Positions 1 to 7,012 of a DNA stretch of 20,416 nucleotides are shown here, piece after piece. The notes beneath the pieces are model-generated. The model was given only the letters and a program-made list of their open reading frames with translations. It was not told the origin of the DNA and made no database searches. This DNA is from an uncultured Clostridia bacterium (GTDB lineage: Bacteria > Bacillota > Clostridia > Christensenellales > Aristaeellaceae), in the NCBI GenBank assembly GCA_934621485.1, contig CAKTUS010000043.1, forward strand, positions 1 through 20,416, written 5' to 3'. The first letter of the stretch is position 1; each line of letters starts with the position of its first letter. The position numbers and the translations under genes were made by a program.

Positions 1-35
1 TCCTGGAGTTTTTCCCGCAATTCTTCTATCTTCAT
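1..35 (-). CDS. N-terminus of an unidentified protein, cut by the window edge
   Basis: The reverse strand has an ATG at 35-33 opening a frame that reads MKIEELREKLQ to the window edge. A GGAG core sits about seven bases upstream of the ATG, which supports a real start. Only eleven codons are visible; they are charged and helix-like, and no family can be named. The gene diverges from the CNNM operon. Confidence 0.45.
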   Translation of the reverse strand, partial: MKIEELREKLQ

Positions 36-92
36 ACCACTCCATTATATCACTTTTTAAATGCTGTTGCCCTGCCGCTTGGCAAGGCGCGT

Positions 93-121
93 TTGACATT
101 CCGGCCCAACTATGGTACACT
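93..121 (+). promoter_or_regulatory. Sigma-A type promoter of the CNNM/dapB operon
   Basis: TTGACA at 93-98 and TACACT at 116-121 are separated by 17 bases. The -35 matches consensus exactly and the -10 matches at four of six positions. Transcription would start near 128, just before the folded leader at 144-256. It is the only good promoter upstream of the four-gene operon starting at 306. Confidence 0.7.
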
Positions 122-143
122 AGCTCCATTATCCAGATTAGAA

Positions 144-256
144 GGAGTGTGATCTCGCCGTGGACGGCGACCCAGGCAGTCAGACCTACCCGTTAGGTAC
201 GGGAGAGGTCCGCACCCTCACACTCGCATACCGGCGGCGCTCATAGGGCAGCCGCC
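144..256 (+). ncRNA. Candidate structured 5' leader RNA of unknown class, upstream of the CNNM gene
   Basis: The leader folds into a three-way junction. P1 pairs 145-152 with 218-225 (8 bp, perfect). P2 is a hairpin, 155-160 with 165-170, loop TGGA. P3 pairs 183-187 with 206-210 and continues as 189-193 with 199-203, capped by TAGGT. Joining strands are 171-182 and 211-217. A further hairpin, 233-238 with 251-256, lies before the ribosome binding site at 287-293. I could not match it to any riboswitch consensus I can recall (M-box, yybP-ykoY, NiCo, fluoride, ydaO and others considered). There is no U-run after the last hairpin, so any control would more likely act on translation than by simple termination. 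Calling it regulatory is inference. Confidence 0.5.
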
Positions 257-305
257 TGTTTGCCATTCCATCTGATTCATTTTGGTAAGGAGGCTTTTTT
301 CGTTT

Positions 306-1538
306 ATGTCCGACGTCCCGTTGCAAGTTTTGTTGATGATTCTTCTGCTGGCCATGTCCGCTTTCTTTTCCGCTACCGAAACCGCTTTTTCCTCGCTCAA
401 TCGGGCCCGGCTGAAAAGCATGAGCGGCCCCAAAAAGAAAAAAGCCGAAACCACCCTGGACTTGGCGGAACGCTACGACGAGCTGCTGTCCACCATTCTG
501 GTGGGCAACAACGTGGTCAACATTGCCCTGGCTTCCATCGCTACCGTGGTGTTTGTCAGCTGGATTGGCAATGCGGGCGTTACCGTGTCCACCGTGGTAA
601 TGACGATTGTGGTGCTGATTTTTGGCGAAATTTCCCCCAAAAGCCTGGCCAAGGAGGCGCCCGAAACCATCTCTATGGCGGTCACGCCGGCCATTCGCTT
701 CCTGATGTCGCTGCTCAAGCCCATCAACTGGCTGTTTTCCCGCTGGAAGGCCCTGCTGCGCCGGCTGCTGCATGTGCAGGACGACGGCGCTATGACCTCC
801 AACGAGCTCATTACCATCGTGGAAGAAGCCGAGCAGGATGGCAGCATGAACGCCGATGAGAGCGAGCTGGTGAAAAGCGCCATCGAGTTTCACGACCTGG
901 ACGTGAGCGATATTCTCACCCCCCGCGTGCGGGTGGAAGGCGTGCCGCTGGAAAGCACGCCGGAGGAAACGGCCGACCGCTTTGAGCAAACCGGCTATTC
1001 CCGTCTGCCCGTGTACGAGGAAACCCTGGACCATATTGTGGGCATTGTGCATCAAAAGGACTTTTATAACCGGCTGCGCACCGGCGTGGCTTTCCAGCTT
1101 AAGGACATTATGAAAAAGCCGGTTTTTGTGCCGGAAGTGGCCAAACTGAGCGCCACCCTGCACCTGCTGCAAAAAACCCAGTCCCAAATGGCGGTGGTGG
1201 CCGATGAATACGGCGGAACCGTTGGGATTGTTACCATGGAGGATATTCTGGAGGAGCTGGTGGGCGAAATCTGGGACGAGCACGACGAGGTGGAAGAACC
1301 CTTCCGCCAAATCAACGAAAACACCTGGCGCGCTTTGGGCTCCGCCGATCCGGAGGAGCTGTTTGAGCAACTGGGCGCGGAGTGCGAAACCGAGGCTTCC
1401 ACCCTGAGCGGCTGGGTCATGGAGCAAACCGAGCGCGTGCCCGCTCCCGGCGACGCCTTCGACTACCAGGGCTGGCATGTGGTGGTGCTGAAAACCGACG
1501 GCTGCCACGTGCAGGAAATGGAGCTGACCCGGCTATGA
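306..1538 (+). CDS. CNNM/CorC-HlyC family membrane protein with CBS pair (410 aa)
   Basis: This is an integral membrane protein of the CNNM/CorC (TlyC, 'hemolysin C') family, linked to magnesium or other divalent cation transport. Residues about 1-155 form the DUF21/CNNM membrane domain, with FSATETAFSSLN at 21-32, LVGNNVVNIALAS at 66-78 and EISPKSLAKEAPE at 108-120. Two CBS motifs follow at about 200-320, including DEYGGTVGIVTMEDILEELV at 300-319. The C-terminal CorC_HlyC domain is about 333-408. ATG 306 is preferred over an in-frame TTG at 282 because AAGGAGG at 287-293 precedes it, though the 12-base spacing is rather long. It opens a four-gene operon, and its stop overlaps the next start (ATGA). 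Function is clear at family level; the ion cannot be read from the sequence. Confidence 0.93.
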   Translation: MSDVPLQVLLMILLLAMSAFFSATETAFSSLNRARLKSMSGPKKKKAETTLDLAERYDELLSTILVGNNVVNIALASIATVVFVSWIGNAGVTVSTVVMTIVVLIFGEISPKSLAKEAPETISMAVTPAIRFLMSLLKPINWLFSRWKALLRRLLHVQDDGAMTSNELITIVEEAEQDGSMNADESELVKSAIEFHDLDVSDILTPRVRVEGVPLESTPEETADRFEQTGYSRLPVYEETLDHIVGIVHQKDFYNRLRTGVAFQLKDIMKKPVFVPEVAKLSATLHLLQKTQSQMAVVADEYGGTVGIVTMEDILEELVGEIWDEHDEVEEPFRQINENTWRALGSADPEELFEQLGAECETEASTLSGWVMEQTERVPAPGDAFDYQGWHVVVLKTDGCHVQEMELTRL

Positions 1539-2596
1539 CGCAAGCAACCCCCTCCAAGCGGGAAGTCTGGCTGGATTTGCTGCGCATTGCGTCCGCCTTC
1601 CTGGTCATTGTCAATCACACCAACAGCCGGGTATTTCAGCAGACTCAGCCGGGCCAGGCGGTGTGGTGGCTATCCCTGCTATGGTATTACGTCAGTAAGC
1701 TGGCGGTTCCCCTGTTCGTGATGGTTTCCGGCGCATGCCTGCTGAACCGGCGGGAAAGCTGGACAAAAGCCCTGAGCCGGGCGCTGCGGGTGTTGTGCGC
1801 CCTGCTGGTTTTCGCTTATCTGTACTTTTTGCACGACGCCTGGGTACACTATGGCCTGTGGCCCCGCATGCTGCGGCTGGATCTGCTGCTGGCCGACCTG
1901 TGGACTCAACAGGTCAGCGACGGGTTTTGGTATCTGTATTTCTATATGGGCTTGATGCTCATGCTGCCGCTTTTGCAAAAACTGGCCCATGGCATGCAGA
2001 GCAGGGACTATGCCTGGCTGATTGGCCTGTGCCTTGCGCTGGACGGCCTGTGGCCCCTGCTGGCTCATTACCTGCCCGGCCTGGCGCTGCCCTCCTATAT
2101 GCAAACGCCGTTGTACACAGAGTATCTGGGGTTGTTCTTCGCCGGCCACTGGATTCGGCAAAACGCCGCGTTCAGCGCCCGGCGCCGGGCCCTTATCGGC
2201 CTGGCGGCAAGCCTGGCTTTCAGCCTGGCGCTGACCTATCTAGAGGTTTTTCGGGTAGGCGAAGGCGAAAAGTACTGGTTTATGGACGACCGGCTTCATC
2301 CTTCCCTGTTTACCTGCACCGCCAGTCTATGCGCCATGACGCTGTTCAAGGGAGCAGGCAGCCGCTTTTCCGGCCGGGCATGCCGCGCGGCAACAGAGCT
2401 GGGCGGCTGCGCCTTTGGCGTGTACCTGTTGCAGGACTGGCTCATTGCGCAAACCAAAACCCGCCTGTTTGCGCCCCTGCGCGATATTCTATCCCCTTTT
2501 CCGGCGGTGCTGATATGGGAGGCCGTCGTATTCGCCCTGGGGCTGGCGCTTTCCTTCGGCCTGCGCCGTCTTCCCGGTTTCAAACGCATTTTATAA
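1535..2596 (+). CDS. Acyltransferase family 3 membrane protein (353 aa)
   Basis: The N-terminus REVWLDLLRIASAFLVIVNH (residues 9-28) is the hallmark of acyltransferase family 3, including the histidine (H28) that lies at the catalytic position in OatA-type enzymes. The rest is about ten hydrophobic segments with short polar loops. These proteins move acyl groups across the membrane onto exported glycans, lipids or peptidoglycan. No extracytoplasmic SGNH domain is attached, so the acceptor cannot be predicted. ATG 1535 overlaps the CNNM stop by four bases, implying translational coupling. A longer upstream extension of the frame only repeats the CNNM coding region in another phase and is not real. 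Confidence 0.88.
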   Translation: MTQATPSKREVWLDLLRIASAFLVIVNHTNSRVFQQTQPGQAVWWLSLLWYYVSKLAVPLFVMVSGACLLNRRESWTKALSRALRVLCALLVFAYLYFLHDAWVHYGLWPRMLRLDLLLADLWTQQVSDGFWYLYFYMGLMLMLPLLQKLAHGMQSRDYAWLIGLCLALDGLWPLLAHYLPGLALPSYMQTPLYTEYLGLFFAGHWIRQNAAFSARRRALIGLAASLAFSLALTYLEVFRVGEGEKYWFMDDRLHPSLFTCTASLCAMTLFKGAGSRFSGRACRAATELGGCAFGVYLLQDWLIAQTKTRLFAPLRDILSPFPAVLIWEAVVFALGLALSFGLRRLPGFKRIL

Positions 2597-2627
2597 CTTT
2601 TCTCACATTACAAGGAGGCTTTTTCCA

Positions 2628-2966
2628 ATGAAAACGACGGATTCTCTGGGCCCTGAGGGCAGCTATTACGAAGCCAAACGCAAGCAGGAGGAAAAGCAAC
2701 GGCGCGCCAATGGCGCCTGCTTTCCGCTGCTCATTACGGCGCTCTACCTGGTGCTGGGCTTTTGCTTTCACCTGTGGCATCCGGGTTGGCTGGTGTTTTT
2801 AACCATCCCGCTGCACTATGTTCATTTTTCCTCCCGGGCGGAAATGCTCACCAACCCCATTGTGGTCACCTTGATTTATTTGGTGCTGGGTTTCTACTTT
2901 CATTTGTGGCATCCGGGCTGGCTGGTATTCCTGGCCATTCCCTTTGGCGCCATGACCAAGCGCTAA
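2628..2966 (+). CDS. Small membrane protein with a duplicated HLWHPGW motif (112 aa)
   Basis: AAGGAGG at 2612-2618 precedes the ATG. Residues 1-30 are charged and probably cytoplasmic. Residues 40-61 and 84-105 are two copies of one hydrophobic unit, YLVLGF-x-FHLWHPGWLVFL-x-IP, matching at 20 of 22 positions. Similar YL-GF-WHPGW hairpins occur, from memory, at the C-termini of some Bacillota regulators and as stand-alone small membrane proteins of unknown role. The copies differ at about 15 of 66 bases and 13 of those are silent, so the duplication is old and constrained. It lies 31 bases after the acyltransferase and 12 before dapB. The function is unknown. Confidence 0.85.
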   Translation: MKTTDSLGPEGSYYEAKRKQEEKQRRANGACFPLLITALYLVLGFCFHLWHPGWLVFLTIPLHYVHFSSRAEMLTNPIVVTLIYLVLGFYFHLWHPGWLVFLAIPFGAMTKR

Positions 2967-2978
2967 GGAGGCGACAGG

Positions 2979-3737
2979 ATGAAGATTCTGTTAGGCGGCG
3001 CTCTGGGCCGCATGGGGCAGGAAATGACCCTGGCTGCGCAGGCGGCCGGAGAAACCATTGCGTGCGGGGTGGATGTGGCTTATGCCGGTCAGCCCGCCGC
3101 CTTTCCCGTGGTAACGGGCTTCGAGCAGGCAACCGCGCCTGCGGATGTGCTCATTGACTTTTCCCGGCCGGACGCCCTGCCGGAGCTGCTGGGGCTGGCG
3201 CAAAGACGCAAGCTGCCCGCCGTGCTGTGCGCCACCGGCTATACCGATGTGGAGTTGCAGGCCATCCGTCAGGCAGCGCAGCAAATTCCCATTTTGCAAA
3301 GCGCCAACATGAGCCTGGGCGTAAACGTGCTCAAGGAATTATGCGCCATGGCGGCACGCACCCTGGAAGGCTTTGATGTGGAAATTGTGGAAAAGCATCA
3401 CCGCATGAAAGCGGACAGTCCCAGCGGCACCGCCCTGATGCTCTACGACGCCATCCGAAAAGAAAAAGGCCCCGAAACGGAGCCGGTTTTGGGACGGTAT
3501 GGGCGCACGCAAAAACGTGCCGCCGGAGAAATTGGGATTCATGCCGTGCGCGGCGGCACCATAACCGGCGACCATGAGGTGGGCTTTTACGGAAACGGGG
3601 AACAGCTCATTTTAACCCACCGGGCCGAGAACCGCTCCCTGTTTGCCCAGGGTGCGTTAGCCGCGGCCCGCTACCTGGTGCGCCAGCCCGCCGGGCTGTA
3701 CAGCATGAGCGACGTAGTGCGTCAAATGCTGTCCTGA
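2979..3737 (+). CDS. dapB: 4-hydroxy-tetrahydrodipicolinate reductase (252 aa)
   Basis: DapB reduces 4-hydroxy-tetrahydrodipicolinate to tetrahydrodipicolinate with NAD(P)H, the second committed step of diaminopimelate/lysine synthesis, in the cytoplasm. The N-terminal Rossmann motif is GGALGRMG at 6-13. DFSRP lies at 60-64 and SANMSLGVN at 108-116. The signature EKHHRMKADSPSGTA is at 138-152, carrying the paired histidines (140, 141), K144 and the SGT substrate loop. GGTITGDH is at 192-199. Length is normal. The ribosome binding site TAAGGAGG overlaps the stop of the preceding gene, so it is last in the operon. Its final 16 bases overlap the 3' end of the convergent regulator gene. No dapA or other lysine gene is adjacent. 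Confidence 0.97.
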   Translation: MKILLGGALGRMGQEMTLAAQAAGETIACGVDVAYAGQPAAFPVVTGFEQATAPADVLIDFSRPDALPELLGLAQRRKLPAVLCATGYTDVELQAIRQAAQQIPILQSANMSLGVNVLKELCAMAARTLEGFDVEIVEKHHRMKADSPSGTALMLYDAIRKEKGPETEPVLGRYGRTQKRAAGEIGIHAVRGGTITGDHEVGFYGNGEQLILTHRAENRSLFAQGALAAARYLVRQPAGLYSMSDVVRQMLS

Positions 3738-4075
3738 CTGTCGCCGGTTTCCTCCGGTTCGTTCCAGTGGCTTAGCTGAATCTGGATGGTATCCAAAATT
3801 TCGCGCACCACATGCCGCTGGTTTTCGCTGAGGGACCCTTGCATGGTGTCGCCCGAAAACGAGCGATCCAGGCTGCCGGCCAACAAATAATCCAGGCTGA
3901 GGCCGGTAGCGTTTGCAATGGCCACAATGGTTTCCAAACTGGCTTTGCGCGTGCCGCGCTCCAGGTGGCCTTCAAAGGATGGGCTTACGCCGATGGCCTG
4001 CGCCATGCGCAGCTGCGTCCAGCCCGCCTCCATACGAAATTTGCGTACCCGGCGACCCAGGTCCTCGTAATCCAT
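3722..4075 (-). CDS. XRE-family helix-turn-helix regulator (117 aa)
   Basis: Residues 4-67 form a Cro/CI-type helix-turn-helix, including RKFRMEAGWTQLRMAQAIGV (11-30) and SLETIVAIANATGLSLDYLL (46-65). The C-terminal 50 residues are acidic or amphipathic with no recognised domain. Two in-frame ATGs exist, at 4081 and 4075. AAAGGAGA lies only about two bases from the first but eight from the second, so 4075 is chosen. The gene follows degV by 23 bases on the same strand and probably shares its promoter. Its 3' end overlaps the end of dapB by 16 bases, leaving no room for a separate terminator. The target is unknown; autoregulation of the degV-xre unit is a reasonable guess. Confidence 0.9.
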   Translation of the reverse strand: MDYEDLGRRVRKFRMEAGWTQLRMAQAIGVSPSFEGHLERGTRKASLETIVAIANATGLSLDYLLAGSLDRSFSGDTMQGSLSENQRHVVREILDTIQIQLSHWNEPEETGDSQDSI

Positions 4076-4098
4076 GCACATTCTCCTTTACTGAGCGG

Positions 4099-4977
4099 TT
4101 AAACGGCTCGTTCTTTGCCAAAGAAGCAAATGGCCACGGTGCCCGGGCCGCAATGAGCGCCAATGACCGGACCCACAAACCAGGTTTGAATTTCCTTCAG
4201 GCCAGGCACCCGTTCGCGCACCAGCGTTTCCAAACGGGCGGCGTCCTCCGGCGCGTCTGCGTGCATAATCACGGCCAGAGCGTTTTCCGGGTCGTCCATG
4301 TTTTCCGCAGCCTTCTCCGCCAACAGCCGCAGCGCCTTTTTCCGGCCCTGCACCTTATCGCAGCTCACCAGCTTGCCCTCTTTGGTTTCGGTAATGATGG
4401 GCTTCAAATCCAGCATGGTGCCCACGGTAGCGGCTACCGCGCTGATGCGGCCGCCCCGGCGCAGGTACTTCAGGTCGTCCACCGTAAAGAACGCCTGGGC
4501 CCGGCGCTTGTTGCTCTCCAGCCACTGAGCCACCTCGTCCATGGTTTTACCCTGGCGGTACAGCTCGTGGGCCTTCAAAATCAAAATGCTCTGGGGCGCG
4601 GAAATGCTCAGGGTATCCACCACAACCATCCGGCGCTCGGGGTATTTTTCCAGCAGCTCGTCTCTGGCGGCATACACGTTTTGAAGGGTGCTGGACAGCT
4701 GGCTGGAAAAGCTGACAAACAAAATGTCCAATCCTTTTTCAAAGCAGGGCTCAAAGTATTCCAAATAAGCGCCTGTGGGAAGCAGCGAGGTGACGGGCGC
4801 CGCGCCGGCGCGCATGTTGTCAAAGTATTCCTTCTGTTTGCCGTTGCGGCCCAGGTCGTCCATGTATTCCTGGCCGTCCACGATGTAGGGCATGTACACC
4901 ATGGTCATTTCCAGTTGATCCACATAGCCAAATGGCAAATCGGAATCGGAGTCGGTCATAAATACATACGGGTTCAT
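4099..4977 (-). CDS. DegV/FakB-family fatty-acid-binding protein (292 aa)
   Basis: DegV-fold proteins bind one fatty acid and, as FakB, present it to the kinase FakA for phosphorylation and entry into phospholipid synthesis. The N-terminal strand MTDSDSDLP (7-15), TSLLPTGAYLEYF (63-75) with the family's Thr-Ser pair, SFSSQLSSTLQN (89-100), the linker FTVDDLKYLRRGGRIS (164-179) and the C-terminal GPVIGAHCGPGT (269-280) are all present. Length is normal. AAAGGAGG precedes the ATG at good spacing. A promoter lies at 5043-5071. No kinase gene is nearby, so its lipid-kinase partner would be encoded elsewhere. Family assignment is secure; the fatty acid bound cannot be deduced. Confidence 0.94.
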   Translation of the reverse strand: MNPYVFMTDSDSDLPFGYVDQLEMTMVYMPYIVDGQEYMDDLGRNGKQKEYFDNMRAGAAPVTSLLPTGAYLEYFEPCFEKGLDILFVSFSSQLSSTLQNVYAARDELLEKYPERRMVVVDTLSISAPQSILILKAHELYRQGKTMDEVAQWLESNKRRAQAFFTVDDLKYLRRGGRISAVAATVGTMLDLKPIITETKEGKLVSCDKVQGRKKALRLLAEKAAENMDDPENALAVIMHADAPEDAARLETLVRERVPGLKEIQTWFVGPVIGAHCGPGTVAICFFGKERAV

Positions 4978-5042
4978 TTGCTTTCCTCCTTTGGGAACGT
5001 TTGAGCCAGATAGGCTCCATCAGTCAAAAATGATACTTCTTT

Positions 5043-5071
5043 ATTGTACCTTGTTCGGCCGTTTTTTGCAA
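5043..5071 (-). promoter_or_regulatory. Promoter of degV-xre
   Basis: On the reverse strand TTGCAA (5071-5066) and TACAAT (5048-5043) are separated by 17 bases; both boxes are close to consensus. The 5' leader carries a small hairpin, GAGCC 5003-5007 with GGCTC 5013-5017. Its -35 box lies only three bases from the -35 box of the divergent promoter. Confidence 0.7.
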
Positions 5072-5074
5072 GGC

Positions 5075-5103
5075 TTGCCGCTCAGACCCGGATATGGTAG
5101 AAT
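5075..5103 (+). promoter_or_regulatory. Extended -10 promoter of the membrane glycosyltransferase
   Basis: TTGCCG (5075-5080) and TAGAAT (5098-5103) are 17 bases apart, and TG at 5095-5096 supplies an extended -10. It is divergent from the degV promoter. GCAAG-G-CTTGC (5068-5078) spans both -35 boxes as a small inverted repeat that could serve as a shared operator, although part of that symmetry follows from the boxes themselves. Confidence 0.6.
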
Positions 5104-5337
5104 AATGGGCGATGGGGAGCGTTTTTTCGGCCCGTTCCCAAAAGTTCGCCTGCGGCGATCCTTTATTCACACAAGGCTCCGCTGCTGTCTGAGCCGCAAG
5201 CGCCCGCGCTCCGGCGCGAAGGCGGTGCGTTTTCTCTTTTACTTGCGGGCGCAAGCCGGCTGATACCCAAAAAGGCCGTCCCTCTGACAACGCTTTTGAA
5301 AGCGGTTTTCCGCCTTCTTGGAAAGGAACACAAGCCA
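5104..5337 (+). other. Long GC-rich leader before the glycosyltransferase gene
   Basis: About 230 bases separate the promoter from the start codon. No convincing protein or known RNA was seen. It holds a tight palindrome CTTGCG-GG-CGCAAG (5242-5255) and the 18-base hairpin element at 5299-5316 that recurs between oppF and oppA. Open frames crossing it on both strands have no ribosome binding site or recognisable family. Confidence 0.4.
5299..5316. repeat. 18-base hairpin element, copy 1
   Basis: AAAGCGGTTTTCCGCCTT occurs here in the glycosyltransferase leader and again, identical, at 15428-15445 between oppF and oppA. Its arms GCGG and CCGC close a TTTT loop (AAAA on the other strand). Confidence 0.6.
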
Positions 5338-6855
5338 ATGAAAGCACTCTCCCGAAAACAAACGAACCTGTGGCTGGTTTTTGGCTACGCGCTGCTGCTG
5401 TCGGCGGCGGTTCTGTACTTTTGCACCAAGTCATCGCCGGGCTATGCCATCAACGACTGGTGCGACGCCAACATTTATTTAACCATCGGCAAGGGGATGA
5501 CCCGGGGAAAGGTCATGTATCGCGACCTATACGACCACAAAGGGCCGCTGCTCTACGCCCTGCACTATGTGGCGGCGTTGATTTCCTTCCGGGATTTTTT
5601 CGGCGTTTATCTTCTGGAAATCGTTCAGGCTGCCTTCTTTCTGTTTTTCAGCCATCGTATCATTCGCCTGTACGCCTCTGAGCGCAGCGCCTGGCTGCTG
5701 ACGCCGGTGCTTGCCGTGGCGGTCTATGCCTCCCTCAGTTTTTCCCAGGGCGACAGCGCCGAGGAAATGTGCCTGCCCCTGATGGCGGCTCAAATGTACC
5801 TGCTTCTGCGCCGCTTTTCCAAAGACGAGCTTTTATCCCGCGGCGAGCTGACGACCACGGGCGTTTTGGCGGGCTGCGTATTCTGGATCAAGTTTACCGT
5901 GGTGGGTGTGCCGGCGGGGCTGGCCCTGGGGGCGCTGCTGCCGTTGGCGCTGCACCGCCAGTGGAAACCGGCTTTCCAGGCCCTGGGCTGGATGGTTGCC
6001 GGCGTTTTTCTCTCCACCCTGCCCTGGATTGCCTATTTCGCCCTGAACAACGCCGTTTATGACTGGCTGAAGGTGTATATTGGCCACAACCTGTTTTTGT
6101 ACAGCAATACCGAATCCCTCACCCTGCCCGAGCGGCTGCAGGCCATTGTCGTCTGGATTGGCAGCTGGCTGCTGCAAAACTGGGCCTATACGCCTCTCGT
6201 GCTGCTAGGGCCCATCTGGCTCAGCCTGCGCTACAGGAGTCAAAAGGCCATGACCCGAGCCATATGGCTGGCGCTGGCCATCGGCGCCCTCTTTGTGTTT
6301 ATCAGCGGAAAGCAATACACCTATTACGGATTGGCCCTGGCGGTTTTAGCGCCTCTTGGTCTGGCTGCGCTGGGCAGCCGGTTGGATTCCTGGCTGAGCC
6401 GTCTCTCTCAAAAGCGCGGCTTGCTTTCGGGGCTTTTTGCCGGCGTTTCCGTTCTCTGTGTGGCGCTTTGCTGGTTCAGTCCCAACATTCACCCGCTGGT
6501 AGGCGCGCCCTTTGGCGCTGCCAAGGAAGATACCATGGAGTATCAAATCGTAGCCGCCATGGATGATTTGACGGACGACACCACACTTTTGAACTTCGGC
6601 TTTATGGACGGCGGCTTCTACACGGCTGCCGGGCTTGTGCCGAATGTAAAGTACTTCTGCCAAACCAACGTGCCTTTGCCGGAAATGCGTTCCGAGCAAC
6701 GTCGCTATGTTTCCGACGAGCTATGCGAATACGTGGTAAGCTACATGATTAAGGAAAAGCTTTTCGAGCATTATGAAATCATTGCCGAAGCGGAAAGCCC
6801 CAACTTCTGGTATCCGCAGGTTTCGTTGTATCGGCTGAAGCCCGAATACCGGTAG
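5338..6855 (+). CDS. GT-C type membrane glycosyltransferase, PMT/ArnT-like (505 aa)
   Basis: It is a polytopic membrane protein with roughly ten to twelve hydrophobic segments and a soluble tail from about residue 395. The first segment (11-29) is followed by a long loop, NDWCDANIYLTIGKGM (39-54) and YRDLYDHKGPLLYALHY (61-77). The Asp residues at 40 and 43 sit where GT-C enzymes of the PMT/ArnT/GT39-like type carry their catalytic acid. Such enzymes transfer a sugar from a polyprenyl-phosphate donor on the outer face of the membrane. ATG 5338 follows AAAGGA at suitable spacing; an in-frame TTG at 5296 has no ribosome binding site. It has its own promoter and is monocistronic. The substrate is unknown. 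Confidence 0.8.
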   Translation: MKALSRKQTNLWLVFGYALLLSAAVLYFCTKSSPGYAINDWCDANIYLTIGKGMTRGKVMYRDLYDHKGPLLYALHYVAALISFRDFFGVYLLEIVQAAFFLFFSHRIIRLYASERSAWLLTPVLAVAVYASLSFSQGDSAEEMCLPLMAAQMYLLLRRFSKDELLSRGELTTTGVLAGCVFWIKFTVVGVPAGLALGALLPLALHRQWKPAFQALGWMVAGVFLSTLPWIAYFALNNAVYDWLKVYIGHNLFLYSNTESLTLPERLQAIVVWIGSWLLQNWAYTPLVLLGPIWLSLRYRSQKAMTRAIWLALAIGALFVFISGKQYTYYGLALAVLAPLGLAALGSRLDSWLSRLSQKRGLLSGLFAGVSVLCVALCWFSPNIHPLVGAPFGAAKEDTMEYQIVAAMDDLTDDTTLLNFGFMDGGFYTAAGLVPNVKYFCQTNVPLPEMRSEQRRYVSDELCEYVVSYMIKEKLFEHYEIIAEAESPNFWYPQVSLYRLKPEYR

Positions 6856-6868
6856 AGGCTTCCAGTTA

Positions 6869-6880
6869 CCTGGGCCCAGG
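6869..6880. repeat. 12-base perfect palindrome after the glycosyltransferase gene
   Basis: CCTGGGCCCAGG begins 14 bases after the stop codon. It has no loop and no following U-run, so it is a poor intrinsic terminator. The remaining stretch to 7012 becomes AT-rich; no strong promoter for the next gene was found. Confidence 0.4.
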
Positions 6881-7012
6881 ATGCATTGAACGTCGATGAA
6901 CTGAAAGCCGGTTTTCACATAAAAAGAAAGCTGCTCTTTTGTTTTTCCTGAAGAATGGCAGCCGCCGAATATAAGCCTTCAGATTCGCCTATCAATATGA
7001 GGAGAAAGAAAA

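Noticed and set aside
44..49. TATAAT on the reverse strand just before the first minus-strand start codon
   Set aside because: It would put the transcription start at the ATG, and no -35 box lies at 16-18 bases; it also overlaps the likely ribosome binding site, so it is probably chance.
144..225. tRNA, SRP RNA or a known metal riboswitch
   Set aside because: There is no T-loop or anticodon arm, no SRP GGAAG-type loop, and no match to the M-box, yybP-ykoY, NiCo or fluoride patterns that I can recall.
186..1508. Minus-strand open frame of 440 residues
   Set aside because: It is the antisense of the CNNM gene, rich in His, Gln and Gly as expected of a shadow frame, and it runs through the leader RNA.
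3913..5004. Plus-strand open frame of 363 residues
   Set aside because: It is the antisense of degV and xre, both of which have clear family motifs on the minus strand.
5150..5215. Possible fifth copy of the intergenic repeat in the glycosyltransferase leader
   Set aside because: Only short fragments such as CACAAGGCT and CTGCGGCGA resemble the family; they are too short and out of order to support a copy.
5024..5434. Minus-strand open frame of 136 residues across the divergent promoter region
   Set aside because: It runs through both promoters and into the glycosyltransferase gene, and has no ribosome binding site or family resemblance.
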